A stretch of DNA of 35,871 bases from Acidimicrobiaceae bacterium (GCA_003141815.1 PLNQ01000112.1:1-35871), one strand, 5' to 3'; shown: positions 17,487-26,526, counted from the first letter of the stretch. Notes: generated by a model not told the origin, from the sequence alone. Program-made: numbers and translations.

Positions 17487-19480
17487 TGCCCGTTCGCTAC
17501 GGCTACCGTCGCTTCGGCGAGGACGACGACTTCAACGACCTCGACGTCGAGGAAATGTTGGCGCACTTGGCGGACGACTTCATGGAGAGTGGCGACCTCG
17601 ACGACGCCATGGACCGACTGCTGCGCGACGGCTATACCACCGAGGACGGCGAACGGATTGAGGGCCTGCGAGACCTCCTCGATCGCACCCGCAAGAAGCG
17701 TCGCGAACTCGAACAACAAGGCGACCCCGACGGCGAGATGCAGCGCTACCGCGAGTGGCTCGAAGACATCGAGGCCCTGGAGTCGAGCGAGCTCGACGAG
17801 CTCGTGGCTGACGCGGAGGCGTCGGAGGACGAACGTCGTCAGGAGGTGACGCGCGACCTCGTCGATCAGAAGAAGATGCAGCGTGAACTGATGAGCGACT
17901 CGCTCGCTCCACGCCTGGGCGACTACCGCGACTACGAGTTCGTTTCGTCGAAGGCTCGCGAAGAGTTCGAGGAACTGTTGAGCGAACTCGAGCGCGACGT
18001 GCTCGACACGTACTTTCAAAACTCGAAGGAGTTCATGGGTCGTCCGGATCCCGAAGAACTGGCGCGCATGCGCGACATGATGGACGCGCTCTCAACGATG
18101 ATCGAACAAGACCGCCGCGGTGAGGATCTCGACCCCACGTTCCAAGACTTCATGGAAAAATTCGGTGACTTCTTTCCCGGCGCCGAGAATCTCGAGGACG
18201 TCGTTCGCCAAATGGCCGAACGCGCGGCCGCCGCGGAGGCGATGTTCAATTCGCTGTCCAGTGAGCAGCAAGGCGAACTGCGCGCGCTCTTTGACGAGAT
18301 GATGCAGAACATGGAGCTCAACTTCTCCATGAACCGATTGGTGTCGAACTTGCGTCAAGCGACGCCCGACATTGATTGGGACCGCGCGCACCGCATGCGC
18401 GGTCAAGACGGTTCGCCCTTCGCCCAAGCCACCTCGGTCGCTGAACAGCTCGGCCAACTGAAGGGCCTCGAGGACTTTCTCGGCCAGAGTCACGCCGCCC
18501 AGGGACTACCTGAAGTCGACGTGGAGGCCGTTCGGCGCAACCTCGGTGACGACGCCGCGCGACACGTCCAGCGACTTCAAAAGGCGCTCCAGGGACTCAA
18601 AGACCAGGGTTTTATCGACCGCCAGAGCAATCGACTGAAGCTGAGCGCGAAGGGGATCCGAAAGATCGGCCAGATCGCATTGCGCGATCTCTTCAATCAA
18701 CTCCACGACTCGCCGACCGTCGGCGCCCATCCCGTCGCGACCTTGGCTCGAGGTGGTGACCGCGAAGAGACGGCGAAACCGTGGGAACCGGGCGAAGCCT
18801 TCGCACTGCACTTACCCAAGACGCTGAAGAATGCCCTGTTGCGCCAGGGTCCCGGCACGCCCTTGCAACTGCACCCCGACGACTTCGAGGTGGAGGAGTA
18901 TGAGTCGGCACGTCGTTCCGCGACCGTGTTCGCGATCGACCTGTCGCTCTCGATGGCCATGCGCGGCAATCTCGTGCCAGCGAAGAAGATGGTGCTCGCC
19001 CTCACGCAACTCATTCGCTCGAAGTTCCCCCGTGACTTCGTCGCAGTCGTGGGATTCGGCGAAACAGCGCAGGAACTGAAAATTGACGACATTCCGGCCC
19101 TCACGATTGACTACAACTACGGCACCAACCTCCAGCACGCCCTGGCGCTCAGCCGCCACCTCCTGCGCAACGAGCGCGGGGAACGCCAGATCGTGGTCGT
19201 CACCGACGGCGAGCCGACGGCGCACCTGACGGCCTCGGGCGAGCCGTTCTTTTCCTGGCCACCCGTGAAGGAGACCCTCGACAAGACCATGGCCGAGGTG
19301 CTGCGGTGCACCAAGGCGGGCCTCACGATCAACACTTTCGCCCTCGACATCGAGCGAAGCCAGTTCCCTTTTGTCGAGCAAATCGCCCGGGTGAATGGGG
19401 GGCGGCTCTTCTACACCGACGTCGACGACCTCGGAATCTACGCCCTCGACGATTTCGTCAAACACCGTCGCGCGGGCTAG
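17486..19480 (+). CDS. VWA-domain protein partnering the upstream AAA+ ATPase
   Basis: Overlaps the ATPase stop (TAGTG); MIDAS motif FAIDLSLSMAMRG; later VVTDGEPTAH; acidic coiled-coil N-terminal half. Confidence 0.88.
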   Translation: MPVRYGYRRFGEDDDFNDLDVEEMLAHLADDFMESGDLDDAMDRLLRDGYTTEDGERIEGLRDLLDRTRKKRRELEQQGDPDGEMQRYREWLEDIEALESSELDELVADAEASEDERRQEVTRDLVDQKKMQRELMSDSLAPRLGDYRDYEFVSSKAREEFEELLSELERDVLDTYFQNSKEFMGRPDPEELARMRDMMDALSTMIEQDRRGEDLDPTFQDFMEKFGDFFPGAENLEDVVRQMAERAAAAEAMFNSLSSEQQGELRALFDEMMQNMELNFSMNRLVSNLRQATPDIDWDRAHRMRGQDGSPFAQATSVAEQLGQLKGLEDFLGQSHAAQGLPEVDVEAVRRNLGDDAARHVQRLQKALQGLKDQGFIDRQSNRLKLSAKGIRKIGQIALRDLFNQLHDSPTVGAHPVATLARGGDREETAKPWEPGEAFALHLPKTLKNALLRQGPGTPLQLHPDDFEVEEYESARRSATVFAIDLSLSMAMRGNLVPAKKMVLALTQLIRSKFPRDFVAVVGFGETAQELKIDDIPALTIDYNYGTNLQHALALSRHLLRNERGERQIVVVTDGEPTAHLTASGEPFFSWPPVKETLDKTMAEVLRCTKAGLTINTFALDIERSQFPFVEQIARVNGGRLFYTDVDDLGIYALDDFVKHRRAG

Positions 19481-19549
19481 TGCGAAACCGCTCCCACCAG
19501 GTAGTTCAATAATTCGATTTGCATTTTCCTTAAAACCCCGCAACAATGA

Positions 19550-19571
19550 CACCGTTGTAATTACATCGGTG
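19550..19571. promoter_or_regulatory. 22-bp near-perfect dyad upstream of whiB-like gene
   Basis: CACCG-T-TGTAATTACA-T-CGGTG; 10 of 11 half-site positions are complementary. Confidence 0.5.
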
Positions 19572-19601
19572 GTAATTTCCGCCGACGGGGAGGATCGCCA
19601 G

Positions 19602-19877
19602 GTGGAAATCGTCGAACTGTTGAGCGGTATGGAAGATCGTGGCTGGCAAGCGCGATCGAACTGCATGGGCGTGGATCCGGACCTTTTCTTTCCCGAGCGT
19701 GGTGCGTCCACCCGGGAAGCCAAAGAGGTCTGTCGCGGGTGTGTCGTGCGTGAAGACTGCCTGGAGTACGCGCTCGAGAACGGTGAGAAGTTCGGAATCT
19801 GGGGCGGCATGAGCGAGCGCGAGCGTCGGCGACTTCGTCGAGCGCGCGCGATCGAACGTCGCGCGCAGGCCGGTTAA
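19602..19877 (+). CDS. WhiB-family [Fe-S] regulator
   Basis: NCMGVDPDLFFPERGASTREAKEVCRGCVVREDCLEYALENGEKFGIWGGMSERERRRLRR: C-(CxxC)-C and GIWGG. GTG 19602 with GGGGAGG upstream; alternative ATG 19629. Confidence 0.9.
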   Translation: MEIVELLSGMEDRGWQARSNCMGVDPDLFFPERGASTREAKEVCRGCVVREDCLEYALENGEKFGIWGGMSERERRRLRRARAIERRAQAG

Positions 19878-19881
19878 GCGA

Positions 19882-20697
19882 CTACGCCAGTCGAGCTTCG
19901 ATCGTCTTTTCGTAGCTCAGATCTAGTTGGTCCCAACGCAAGGGGTCTTGCGTTCGTAGCAACGACTCGGGAATGAGGCCCACCAACTCCGCGTGGTCGA
20001 TCGCGCCCACCGGCATCAGGTCCGCGACGTCGTCGTAGATCGTCGAAGGTCCAACCACTAAGGGCGAAATCAGATTGCAACTGATCTGCGTGAACGAACC
20101 CACACGAAAGGCGAGCGCGCGCACCTCGGGGCGACGAACGGCCTTGGCGACGGCCTTACCCTCATCGAGCGAGATGCCCCGTACCCAGAGATTCCACGCG
20201 ACGAGCACGCCCCTCGCACCGAGGGCGCTGGCGCCCCACTTGGCGTGGGGAACCTCCGGTCCGAGATCGGGGGTCAGTGTTCGAAACGCCCCTCGGCGGA
20301 CGTCGGGAAGTGACCGACTGGAACCATCAGGGAGCGGCCCGTAGAGAAAGACCGGCAGGTCGAAGGTGGTCGCCAACCAGGCCGCGGTCTCGTCTCGCAG
20401 CGCCACGGCTACGTGAGCATCTGATTCGTCGAGGGCGACGAAGGGCACGACGTCGAGGACCCCGAAACGCGGGTGTACGCCCGCGTGGTCTCGCAGATCG
20501 AGTGAGTCCGTTGCCTGGCTCGCGAGCGCGCGTACGTCGCGGCGCAGTTCAGCGCGGTGGTGAATCAACGTGAAGACGCTGCGATTGTGCGTATCGTCAC
20601 GGTGACGATCGCGCAACGAATCGCCGGCGGCGAAACTCAGCGCGTCGAGGACGTCGAGACGTTGTCCCTCGGAGATATTGACAACGCACTCAAACAA
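19882..20697 (-). CDS. Glutamate formimidoyltransferase-like protein (FTCD N-domain)
   Basis: CVVNISEGQRLDVLDAL...DDTHNRSVFTLI...LDLRDHAGVHPRFGVLDVVPFVAL and VRGISLDEGKAVAKAVR. Confidence 0.82.
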   Translation of the reverse strand: MFECVVNISEGQRLDVLDALSFAAGDSLRDRHRDDTHNRSVFTLIHHRAELRRDVRALASQATDSLDLRDHAGVHPRFGVLDVVPFVALDESDAHVAVALRDETAAWLATTFDLPVFLYGPLPDGSSRSLPDVRRGAFRTLTPDLGPEVPHAKWGASALGARGVLVAWNLWVRGISLDEGKAVAKAVRRPEVRALAFRVGSFTQISCNLISPLVVGPSTIYDDVADLMPVGAIDHAELVGLIPESLLRTQDPLRWDQLDLSYEKTIEARLA

Positions 20698-20706
20698 GAG
20701 GTTCGC

Positions 20707-20958
20707 TTAGTGAAGATCGCGATTAAAGAGGCGCACGCGACGACGTTCGCGTAGTAGGCGGCGGCGCTCTCGCTCGCTCTTGCCACCCCACACGCCATGA
20801 TCGATGTGATTGTCGAGTGCGTAGACGAGACATTGACTTGCGACTGGACACGTGACGCAGATTCGTTGAGCGATGATGACGCCCACGCCGTCACGGGGAA
20901 AGAAGGTCTCTGCTGGATACTCGCGACACTTCCCGTCGGCCATCCATTCGGTACTCAT
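20707..20958 (-). CDS. WhiB-family [Fe-S] regulator
   Basis: MSTEWMADGKCREYPAETFFPRDGVGVIIAQRICVTCPVASQCLVYALDNHIDHGVWGGKSERERRRLLRERRR; RBS AGGGAGGTAAGT before ATG at 20958. Confidence 0.9.
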   Translation of the reverse strand: MSTEWMADGKCREYPAETFFPRDGVGVIIAQRICVTCPVASQCLVYALDNHIDHGVWGGKSERERRRLLRERRRVRLFNRDLH

Positions 20959-20975
20959 ACTTACCTCCCTTCTTT

Positions 20976-21011
20976 CTACTTCTACCCTTACTTCTACACT
21001 TACTTCTACAC
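20976..21011. repeat. Three 12-bp tandem repeats in the whiB 5' region
   Basis: Plus strand: CTACTTCTACCC TTACTTCTACAC TTACTTCTACAC (minus: GTGTAGAAGTAA x2 + GGGTAGAAGTAG). Confidence 0.85.
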
Positions 21012-21163
21012 TCACAGTAGCGACCTCGCGCGTCACCATCTGCCACCTTTAGTTCGCGTGTTCACGAGGATTGCGCGTCTTATAACACCCTTAAAGATCA
21101 TTTATCGAACTCCAGTAGAATGAAGGAAGTACGCGCGTTTGTAACGCAATCGTAAGGAGTCTC

Positions 21164-21442
21164 GTGAGCCAGGTCCCGACAACAGAAGTCATCGAGGTCG
21201 TTGACCCGGTGGGTCACGTCCAAGTCATCTACCTCGGACCGGTGGCCCCGCACTGGGAGTGCCGGATGGTCTTCGGCGACGAGGAGCAGATCCAGGCCTT
21301 CGTTGACCGCGTGGACGCGCGACTTCGTTTTCTTCCTCCCCACGACCCGCAGTTTCGCCGCAACCGCGAACGCGTGAACCGTGACGCGGAACGAGAGAAC
21401 CTACTCGTCGAGTGGAACCTCGGCTACGACGAAGAGTCCTAG
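21164..21442 (+). CDS. Hypothetical protein (92 aa)
   Basis: GTG start with AAGGAG upstream; full-length open frame ending at a convergent gene; no recognised family. Confidence 0.65.
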   Translation: MSQVPTTEVIEVVDPVGHVQVIYLGPVAPHWECRMVFGDEEQIQAFVDRVDARLRFLPPHDPQFRRNRERVNRDAERENLLVEWNLGYDEES

Positions 21443-22569
21443 GCCAGCGGCGAGTTCGTCACTCGCTCGTACCATGCGTCAGGGTTGTTGAGTTCGCCCG
21501 CGCTCGGCAGTCCGTCCACGCGCAGTAACGCACCAAAGACGCTGAGTGAGTGCTTCTCCACGAGCGCCGACACGAAGGCCGTTGCCGCGTCGTGATGCGG
21601 TCCTTGAGTCGAGATGCCAAAGAGTGCGGCAGCCGCGTCCTCACCACGCGCGTCGCTACGTCGGTGTCTGGTGTAGGCCTCGGCCAGGGCGGGGCGTGGT
21701 CCGAGCAGCTTCTCAGTGATGTCCTGCGCCGCGGCGCAGAAGAAGGCGAGCAACACGCTCGCAGCCGCATTGATGGCGCGCGTGGCGTCGCTTTCTTCGG
21801 GCACCTCGATACCGTCGAGCAGTGATTCGGGATTGTTCATCATGTCGTTGATGTCGCCCGACTCCATCATTCCCTGCAGGCGTCCCATGAGATCGCCCTG
21901 GATGGCGTTGGCCTCGTTGACCGTGTCGATGAGCAGGGCTCGCAAGGCGTCACCGGTGCCCGGCTGAGAGAGGACCAGCGACGCCACGAACTCTTGGGCG
22001 AGCGCGAAGACGTAGACCTCGTCATGCTCCAATGACCACTCACTGGCGAAGTTGGCCAAGTTATTGACGACGAGCAGGTGCTGGTCATTCAGACGCGGCA
22101 GGGGCAACACGGCGAGCGACCACGCCCTCGCCGAGAAGTGGCCCGCGACCGATCCCATCTGAAAGCCCGCGAAGAGTGGTCCGATGGTCGAAGAGATCCG
22201 CGCCATGAGTTGATTGTTCGCATCCGCGTCGTCGAGCTCTTCGCTCGTCGTCGGCGGTGTGCTCGTGGCCATCGGATTCATCAAGGGACGCCATTGCTCG
22301 AGAGCGGCGAGCGTGAGGGCCGAACGATTCACCGCCACCACCGTTGGTTCACTCGAAACGCCAAAGAGGGCGTCGACGTGTCGTCCCACGAGCGGTGCCA
22401 ACTCTTCGAGTCGTTGGCGTTCGATGGGCAGGGGATTGGGGTCACCGTCGTCACCCCGGGCGATGTTGAGGGCGAGCTGGGTGGCCGTCGTGTACCAAGC
22501 GTCGGGACCCTGTTGACTCAACATCGAAAAGATGTCGCCGAACATGTCGCCGAAGGGGTTGGTCGTCAC
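21439..22569 (-). CDS. DUF2342 / zinc-metalloprotease-like family protein lacking HExxH
   Basis: MTTNPFGDMFGDIFSMLSQQGPDAWYTTATQLALNIA and GELNNPDAWYERV match family layout; the expected HEVAH site reads ALAQEFVAS. Confidence 0.65.
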   Translation of the reverse strand: MTTNPFGDMFGDIFSMLSQQGPDAWYTTATQLALNIARGDDGDPNPLPIERQRLEELAPLVGRHVDALFGVSSEPTVVAVNRSALTLAALEQWRPLMNPMATSTPPTTSEELDDADANNQLMARISSTIGPLFAGFQMGSVAGHFSARAWSLAVLPLPRLNDQHLLVVNNLANFASEWSLEHDEVYVFALAQEFVASLVLSQPGTGDALRALLIDTVNEANAIQGDLMGRLQGMMESGDINDMMNNPESLLDGIEVPEESDATRAINAAASVLLAFFCAAAQDITEKLLGPRPALAEAYTRHRRSDARGEDAAAALFGISTQGPHHDAATAFVSALVEKHSLSVFGALLRVDGLPSAGELNNPDAWYERVTNSPLA

Positions 22570-23660
22570 GGCACCAACTTAGAGGGACAGCCGAGCGTCA
22601 CGTTCACGTGGTGCACCGTGGACTTGTGGACGAAGCTGAGCTTCGCCGAGGTGTACGCGGGGGTCAGGTAGAGCGTCGACACCAACTGGTTCCAATTGTC
22701 GATTTCCTTGCCGTTCCAAGTGGTGAGGACGTCGCCCACGGCGACGTTGGCGTGCGCGGCGGCGCTGTAGCGCACGACGCTCTTCACGAGGACGCCCCCA
22801 CCTTGTTCGTCCTTGCCCACGACGCCGAGCTGCGCGTGACAGCCGTGGCCCGTGGCGACGACGACGGCGACCTCGGCCACGAACTGCGCGGCGTACCAGA
22901 AGTGCCGTGACGACAACACGGCCACGACGTGACCGCTCGCGTCGACGGCGATGGCGTCGACGTAACTACTGAGACTCGTGTCGGACTTCGTCGCCAAATA
23001 GCGCACGACGCCCTGGGCGTTGATGAGGGGGTCGCCGAGTGTTGTCATGGACCAGTCGTACTCGGGTGTCTTCGTCGAGCCACGAACGATCGGCGCCACG
23101 GCGACGACCGACGTGCTCGCGGGCATCGGATCAAGTTTCAACGCCGCGATCGGAACGCTCAAGTGCACGATGGAAAAGCCCATCACGCTGTCTCGGCCCT
23201 TCAGGGTCACGGGGAAGTTCACCTTCGTGGCGGTGGAGCCGGTGATCAGCGCGTTGACGGGAATCGCGACTGTCGTCACCGCGAGGTCGTGGGACAGCAC
23301 CAGTGCAGAGACGTGTACGACGTGGCCGGGCGTCGTGATCGTGAGGTCGACCGTACCCTTGGCTGCGGCGCGCGCCGACGCTGGGAGTGAACTGAGCGTC
23401 GTGGCCAAGTGCGCGGGGAGATTGCCGTTAGGGGTGCCAGCGCCCCGGTTGACCATGAGGACGATCCCGCCAACCACCAAGAGGATGGCCATGCCGCCCG
23501 CAATGGTCCGGGGGATGGTGGAGTGGGGCCGCACACTGGTCGTCGTCGCCAGTGTTTCAAAGCTCGGGAGCTCACTCGGGTGTACCCAGGGACGGCTTTC
23601 GGCCGACGGTCGCGCGCGACGGCTTCGGCGCCACCACCTCGATCTATCCCCATTAGCCAC
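22566..23660 (-). CDS. Membrane-anchored PDZ protein, degenerate HtrA/trypsin-like
   Basis: N-terminal TM GGMAILLVVGGIVLMV; C-terminal PDZ GGVLVKSVVRYSAAAHANVAVGDVLTTWNGKEIDNWNQL; 4-nt overlap with the DUF2342-like gene. Confidence 0.7.
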   Translation of the reverse strand: MANGDRSRWWRRSRRARPSAESRPWVHPSELPSFETLATTTSVRPHSTIPRTIAGGMAILLVVGGIVLMVNRGAGTPNGNLPAHLATTLSSLPASARAAAKGTVDLTITTPGHVVHVSALVLSHDLAVTTVAIPVNALITGSTATKVNFPVTLKGRDSVMGFSIVHLSVPIAALKLDPMPASTSVVAVAPIVRGSTKTPEYDWSMTTLGDPLINAQGVVRYLATKSDTSLSSYVDAIAVDASGHVVAVLSSRHFWYAAQFVAEVAVVVATGHGCHAQLGVVGKDEQGGGVLVKSVVRYSAAAHANVAVGDVLTTWNGKEIDNWNQLVSTLYLTPAYTSAKLSFVHKSTVHHVNVTLGCPSKLVP

Positions 23661-23717
23661 CTAGTGCAGGCTAGTTACGAAAGGACTCTTGTTGGCATCG
23701 CCCTAACATCGTTACTC

Positions 23718-24722
23718 ATGGCTTTAGACGTCGCGCTTGACATTGGCACCTCGAACACGCGCCTGGCGACCAGTCAGCGCGGCGTCTTATTCGACGAACC
23801 TACGATGGTCGCCATCGACACGAACTCCGGTGTCGTCGTCGAAGTCGGCCACGGCGCACTCGAACTCGTCGGTCGCACGTCACGTCACGTCGTCGTGTTT
23901 CGACCCTTCAATCAAGGCGCCACCGTCGACTTCGACGTCACGGCGCGACTCATCGAGGCACTCTTCGATCGTGCTGGCGTCTCCAAGTTGAGCCGCGCGC
24001 GCGTCGTCATGAGCGTCCCTTCTTTAGCGACGGCCATTGAACGACGCGCACTTCGCCAGGCCGCCATTCAAGCTGGTGCGCGCGAGGTGTCGTTAGTGGA
24101 AGCGCCCCTCGCCGCCGCGATTGGCCTCGGACTACCGGTCCAAGATCCCATCGGATCGGCCGTGACCCTCATGGGCGCGGGCGCGTCCGAGGCGGCGGTC
24201 ATCTCGCTTGGGGGCATCGTCACCGGTGGAGCGCGTCGAATCGGTGGCAACGACGTGGACGCGGCCATCGCGACGTCGCTACGACTCAACGTGGGCGTCG
24301 TCGTGGCCCCCTCCGTCGTCGAGATGCTCAAATGCACACTCGCTTCCGCACTCGGACGAACGACGGGACTCGTCGAAGTCGTACTCGCGCGCAGCGTGGA
24401 CCGAGGTGATCCCGTCGAAGTCGAAGTGAGCGCGGATTTGGTGAACGCGGCGGTGCACGACGTACTCAACTCGACGATTCGCATGATCGAAGAGTGCCTC
24501 AGTGACACGCCGCCCGACCTCTCTCAGGACGTCAGCGCGCGAGGCATGACCCTGGTCGGCGGACACGCCAACTTGAGCGACGTCGCCGAACTCGTCGCCA
24601 CGGCAACGGGGGTAGAGGTCAGCGTGGCTCCGCAGGCCGACCTCGTCGTCATCCAGGGACTGCAGGCCTGTCTCGAGGAGATGGCCTCACTGCACGCGTT
24701 GTTCCGTAGCGCCGACCGTTAG
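23718..24722 (+). CDS. MreB-like actin-fold protein (divergent)
   Basis: VALDIGTSNTRLATSQRGVLFDEPTMVAI...FRPFNQGATVDFDVTARLIEALF...RARVVMSVPSLATAIERRALRQAAIQAGAREVSLVEAPLAAAIGLGLPVQDPIGS...EAAVISLGGIV. Internal ATG 23718. Confidence 0.85.
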   Translation: MALDVALDIGTSNTRLATSQRGVLFDEPTMVAIDTNSGVVVEVGHGALELVGRTSRHVVVFRPFNQGATVDFDVTARLIEALFDRAGVSKLSRARVVMSVPSLATAIERRALRQAAIQAGAREVSLVEAPLAAAIGLGLPVQDPIGSAVTLMGAGASEAAVISLGGIVTGGARRIGGNDVDAAIATSLRLNVGVVVAPSVVEMLKCTLASALGRTTGLVEVVLARSVDRGDPVEVEVSADLVNAAVHDVLNSTIRMIEECLSDTPPDLSQDVSARGMTLVGGHANLSDVAELVATATGVEVSVAPQADLVVIQGLQACLEEMASLHALFRSADR

Positions 24723-25351
24723 TCGTCGGTACGTCGAAGCTGCGTGACCGCCGAGCGGACCTGCCAGTCACGGTCCTCGCCGGCTTCGTCGAGCGCGGCG
24801 TCGATATCGGGGCCCTCGAAGTTCGCGAGCGCCACGATGGCCCGACGACGGATCGGCGGCTTGTCTTTCAGCGACGCGATGATGGTCGATCGTGCCCGGT
24901 CGTCGCCGATGGCGCCGAGCGCGGCGATGGCCGACTCACGACAGCGCGCGTCGTCGTGGTCTTTGGCGACATTACAGAGGGTCTGCACTGCGTTGACGTC
25001 GAGGTGCTCACCGAGCGCGAAGGCGGCGCCCTCGACCACGAGTGCGTCCTCGTCGCCGAGCATGCCTTCGACTTCGACTAGCACGGATTTATCCTCCAGT
25101 GGCGCGTGTGCCAACTGCTGGAGCGCGTCGCGACGAACTTCGACGTCGCTGTCGCGTAGCGCTCGGAGCCAGAGGTCGGTCGCCATAAGTGATTGGCGCA
25201 CTAGTCCGCGAAGCGCCAGCACGCGACGCCGCGTGATGGGCGATTCGACGTTGGCCATCAGCAGCGCGGTACCCTCCGCACTTGGAGACAAACTCGCGCG
25301 TAAGAAATCGTTTTCGAAGGGCTCAACTATCGTGGTCTCATCACTAGTCAC
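24719..25351 (-). CDS. HEAT-repeat protein
   Basis: Repeated helical units, e.g. ALRDSDVEVRRDALQQLAHA, DHDDARCRESAIAALGAIGDDRARSTIIASLKDKPPIRRRAIVALANF; GTG start at 25351. Confidence 0.75.
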   Translation of the reverse strand: MTSDETTIVEPFENDFLRASLSPSAEGTALLMANVESPITRRRVLALRGLVRQSLMATDLWLRALRDSDVEVRRDALQQLAHAPLEDKSVLVEVEGMLGDEDALVVEGAAFALGEHLDVNAVQTLCNVAKDHDDARCRESAIAALGAIGDDRARSTIIASLKDKPPIRRRAIVALANFEGPDIDAALDEAGEDRDWQVRSAVTQLRRTDD

Positions 25352-25387
25352 GACCCCATTCCAGCACGACAGGGAACTCGTCGGTGG

Positions 25388-26488
25388 TTGAGCAAGTTTT
25401 ACGTAATCGTTCCAATCGTCGTCGGGCTCTTGATCGTGCTCGGAACCAGGAACACCAACGACTACCTGATCTCGCCGGGCAACGCGACGCCGGTCGCGCC
25501 ACTCGTGAAGATCCACGGTGTTGCGACGAACCCCACGCACGACGAGATCATGCTCGCCGACGTGTATGAGCAGCAGTTGAACTATTTTGGTTGGATCAAG
25601 GCGCACTTTCAGTCCCATGTGCAGATCATCACGGCCAGCCAACTCGTGGAACCGGGCATTCCACTCGACGAACTCCTCTCGCAAGGTTTTCTTCAGATGA
25701 GTGATGCCAAACAGGCCGCCGAAACGGCCGCCTTCCGCGCGGTTGGTTGGTCGGTCCCGGCGACAAGAACGGGCACGGTGGTGACGGCCGTCGTCGCGCC
25801 ATCACCGGCGAGGTCGGCCGGCGTGCATGTTGGCGACGAGATCGTTGGCGTCAACAACACGACGATTCGTTCGGGTTGTCAACTCATCGCTTCCGTGCAC
25901 TCGCTCGCGCCCGGCACGGCGTTGACATTGCACGTGCACGCCGTGAAGATCTCGAACTCCGGCGTGTTGACGTACGGGGCGTCGATTATCGTGAAAGTCG
26001 CCACGGCGAAAGCACCCGCGAACGTCGCAAGTTCCGGGTGCCCCGGGGTGACGGGGGTCGACCGCTCGTACCTCGGCGTCGCCGTCGAGGATGGCTTCAG
26101 TTACAAATTGCCCGCGACCGTCTCGATCAACACCGCAAGTATTGGCGGCCCCTCGGCCGGACTCGCGATGACGTTGACGCTCATTAACGAACTGACGCGC
26201 GGCTCTTTGACCGGCCACCACGTCATCGCCGTCACCGGTACCATCGACGCTCAAGGCAACGTCGGACCAGTCGGCGGCGTCGAGCAAAAGGCCGTAGCGG
26301 TGGCTCGCGCGGGGGCGTCGTACTTCTTCGTACCCGATAGTGGTGGCGACGTCGCGGCTGCGCGCGACGCGCGCCAAACGGGCCTCAAAATAATTCCTGT
26401 CACGACGCTTCAGCAGGTCCTGAGCGAACTGCGCTCACTCGGGGGCGCCAAACCCCAGCCCGTTACTAAGCCGTCCTCAGCGTTGTAA
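25388..26488 (+). CDS. YlbL-type membrane PDZ-Lon (S16) protease
   Basis: N-terminal TM, PDZ region (TGTVVTAVVAPSPARSAGVHVGDEIVGVNNTTI), S16 catalytic GGPSAGLAMTL (Ser) and GPVGGVEQKAVAVARAGA (Lys). Confidence 0.9.
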   Translation: MSKFYVIVPIVVGLLIVLGTRNTNDYLISPGNATPVAPLVKIHGVATNPTHDEIMLADVYEQQLNYFGWIKAHFQSHVQIITASQLVEPGIPLDELLSQGFLQMSDAKQAAETAAFRAVGWSVPATRTGTVVTAVVAPSPARSAGVHVGDEIVGVNNTTIRSGCQLIASVHSLAPGTALTLHVHAVKISNSGVLTYGASIIVKVATAKAPANVASSGCPGVTGVDRSYLGVAVEDGFSYKLPATVSINTASIGGPSAGLAMTLTLINELTRGSLTGHHVIAVTGTIDAQGNVGPVGGVEQKAVAVARAGASYFFVPDSGGDVAAARDARQTGLKIIPVTTLQQVLSELRSLGGAKPQPVTKPSSAL

Positions 26489-26526
26489 GCCAAAATATAG
26501 GTTCGCCACGCCGTAGTCTTGAAGGA

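Noticed and set aside
18812-19810. 332-aa minus-strand ORF opposite the VWA gene
   Set aside because: Antisense to a well-supported VWA CDS and the WhiB gene; composition typical of reverse-frame translation.
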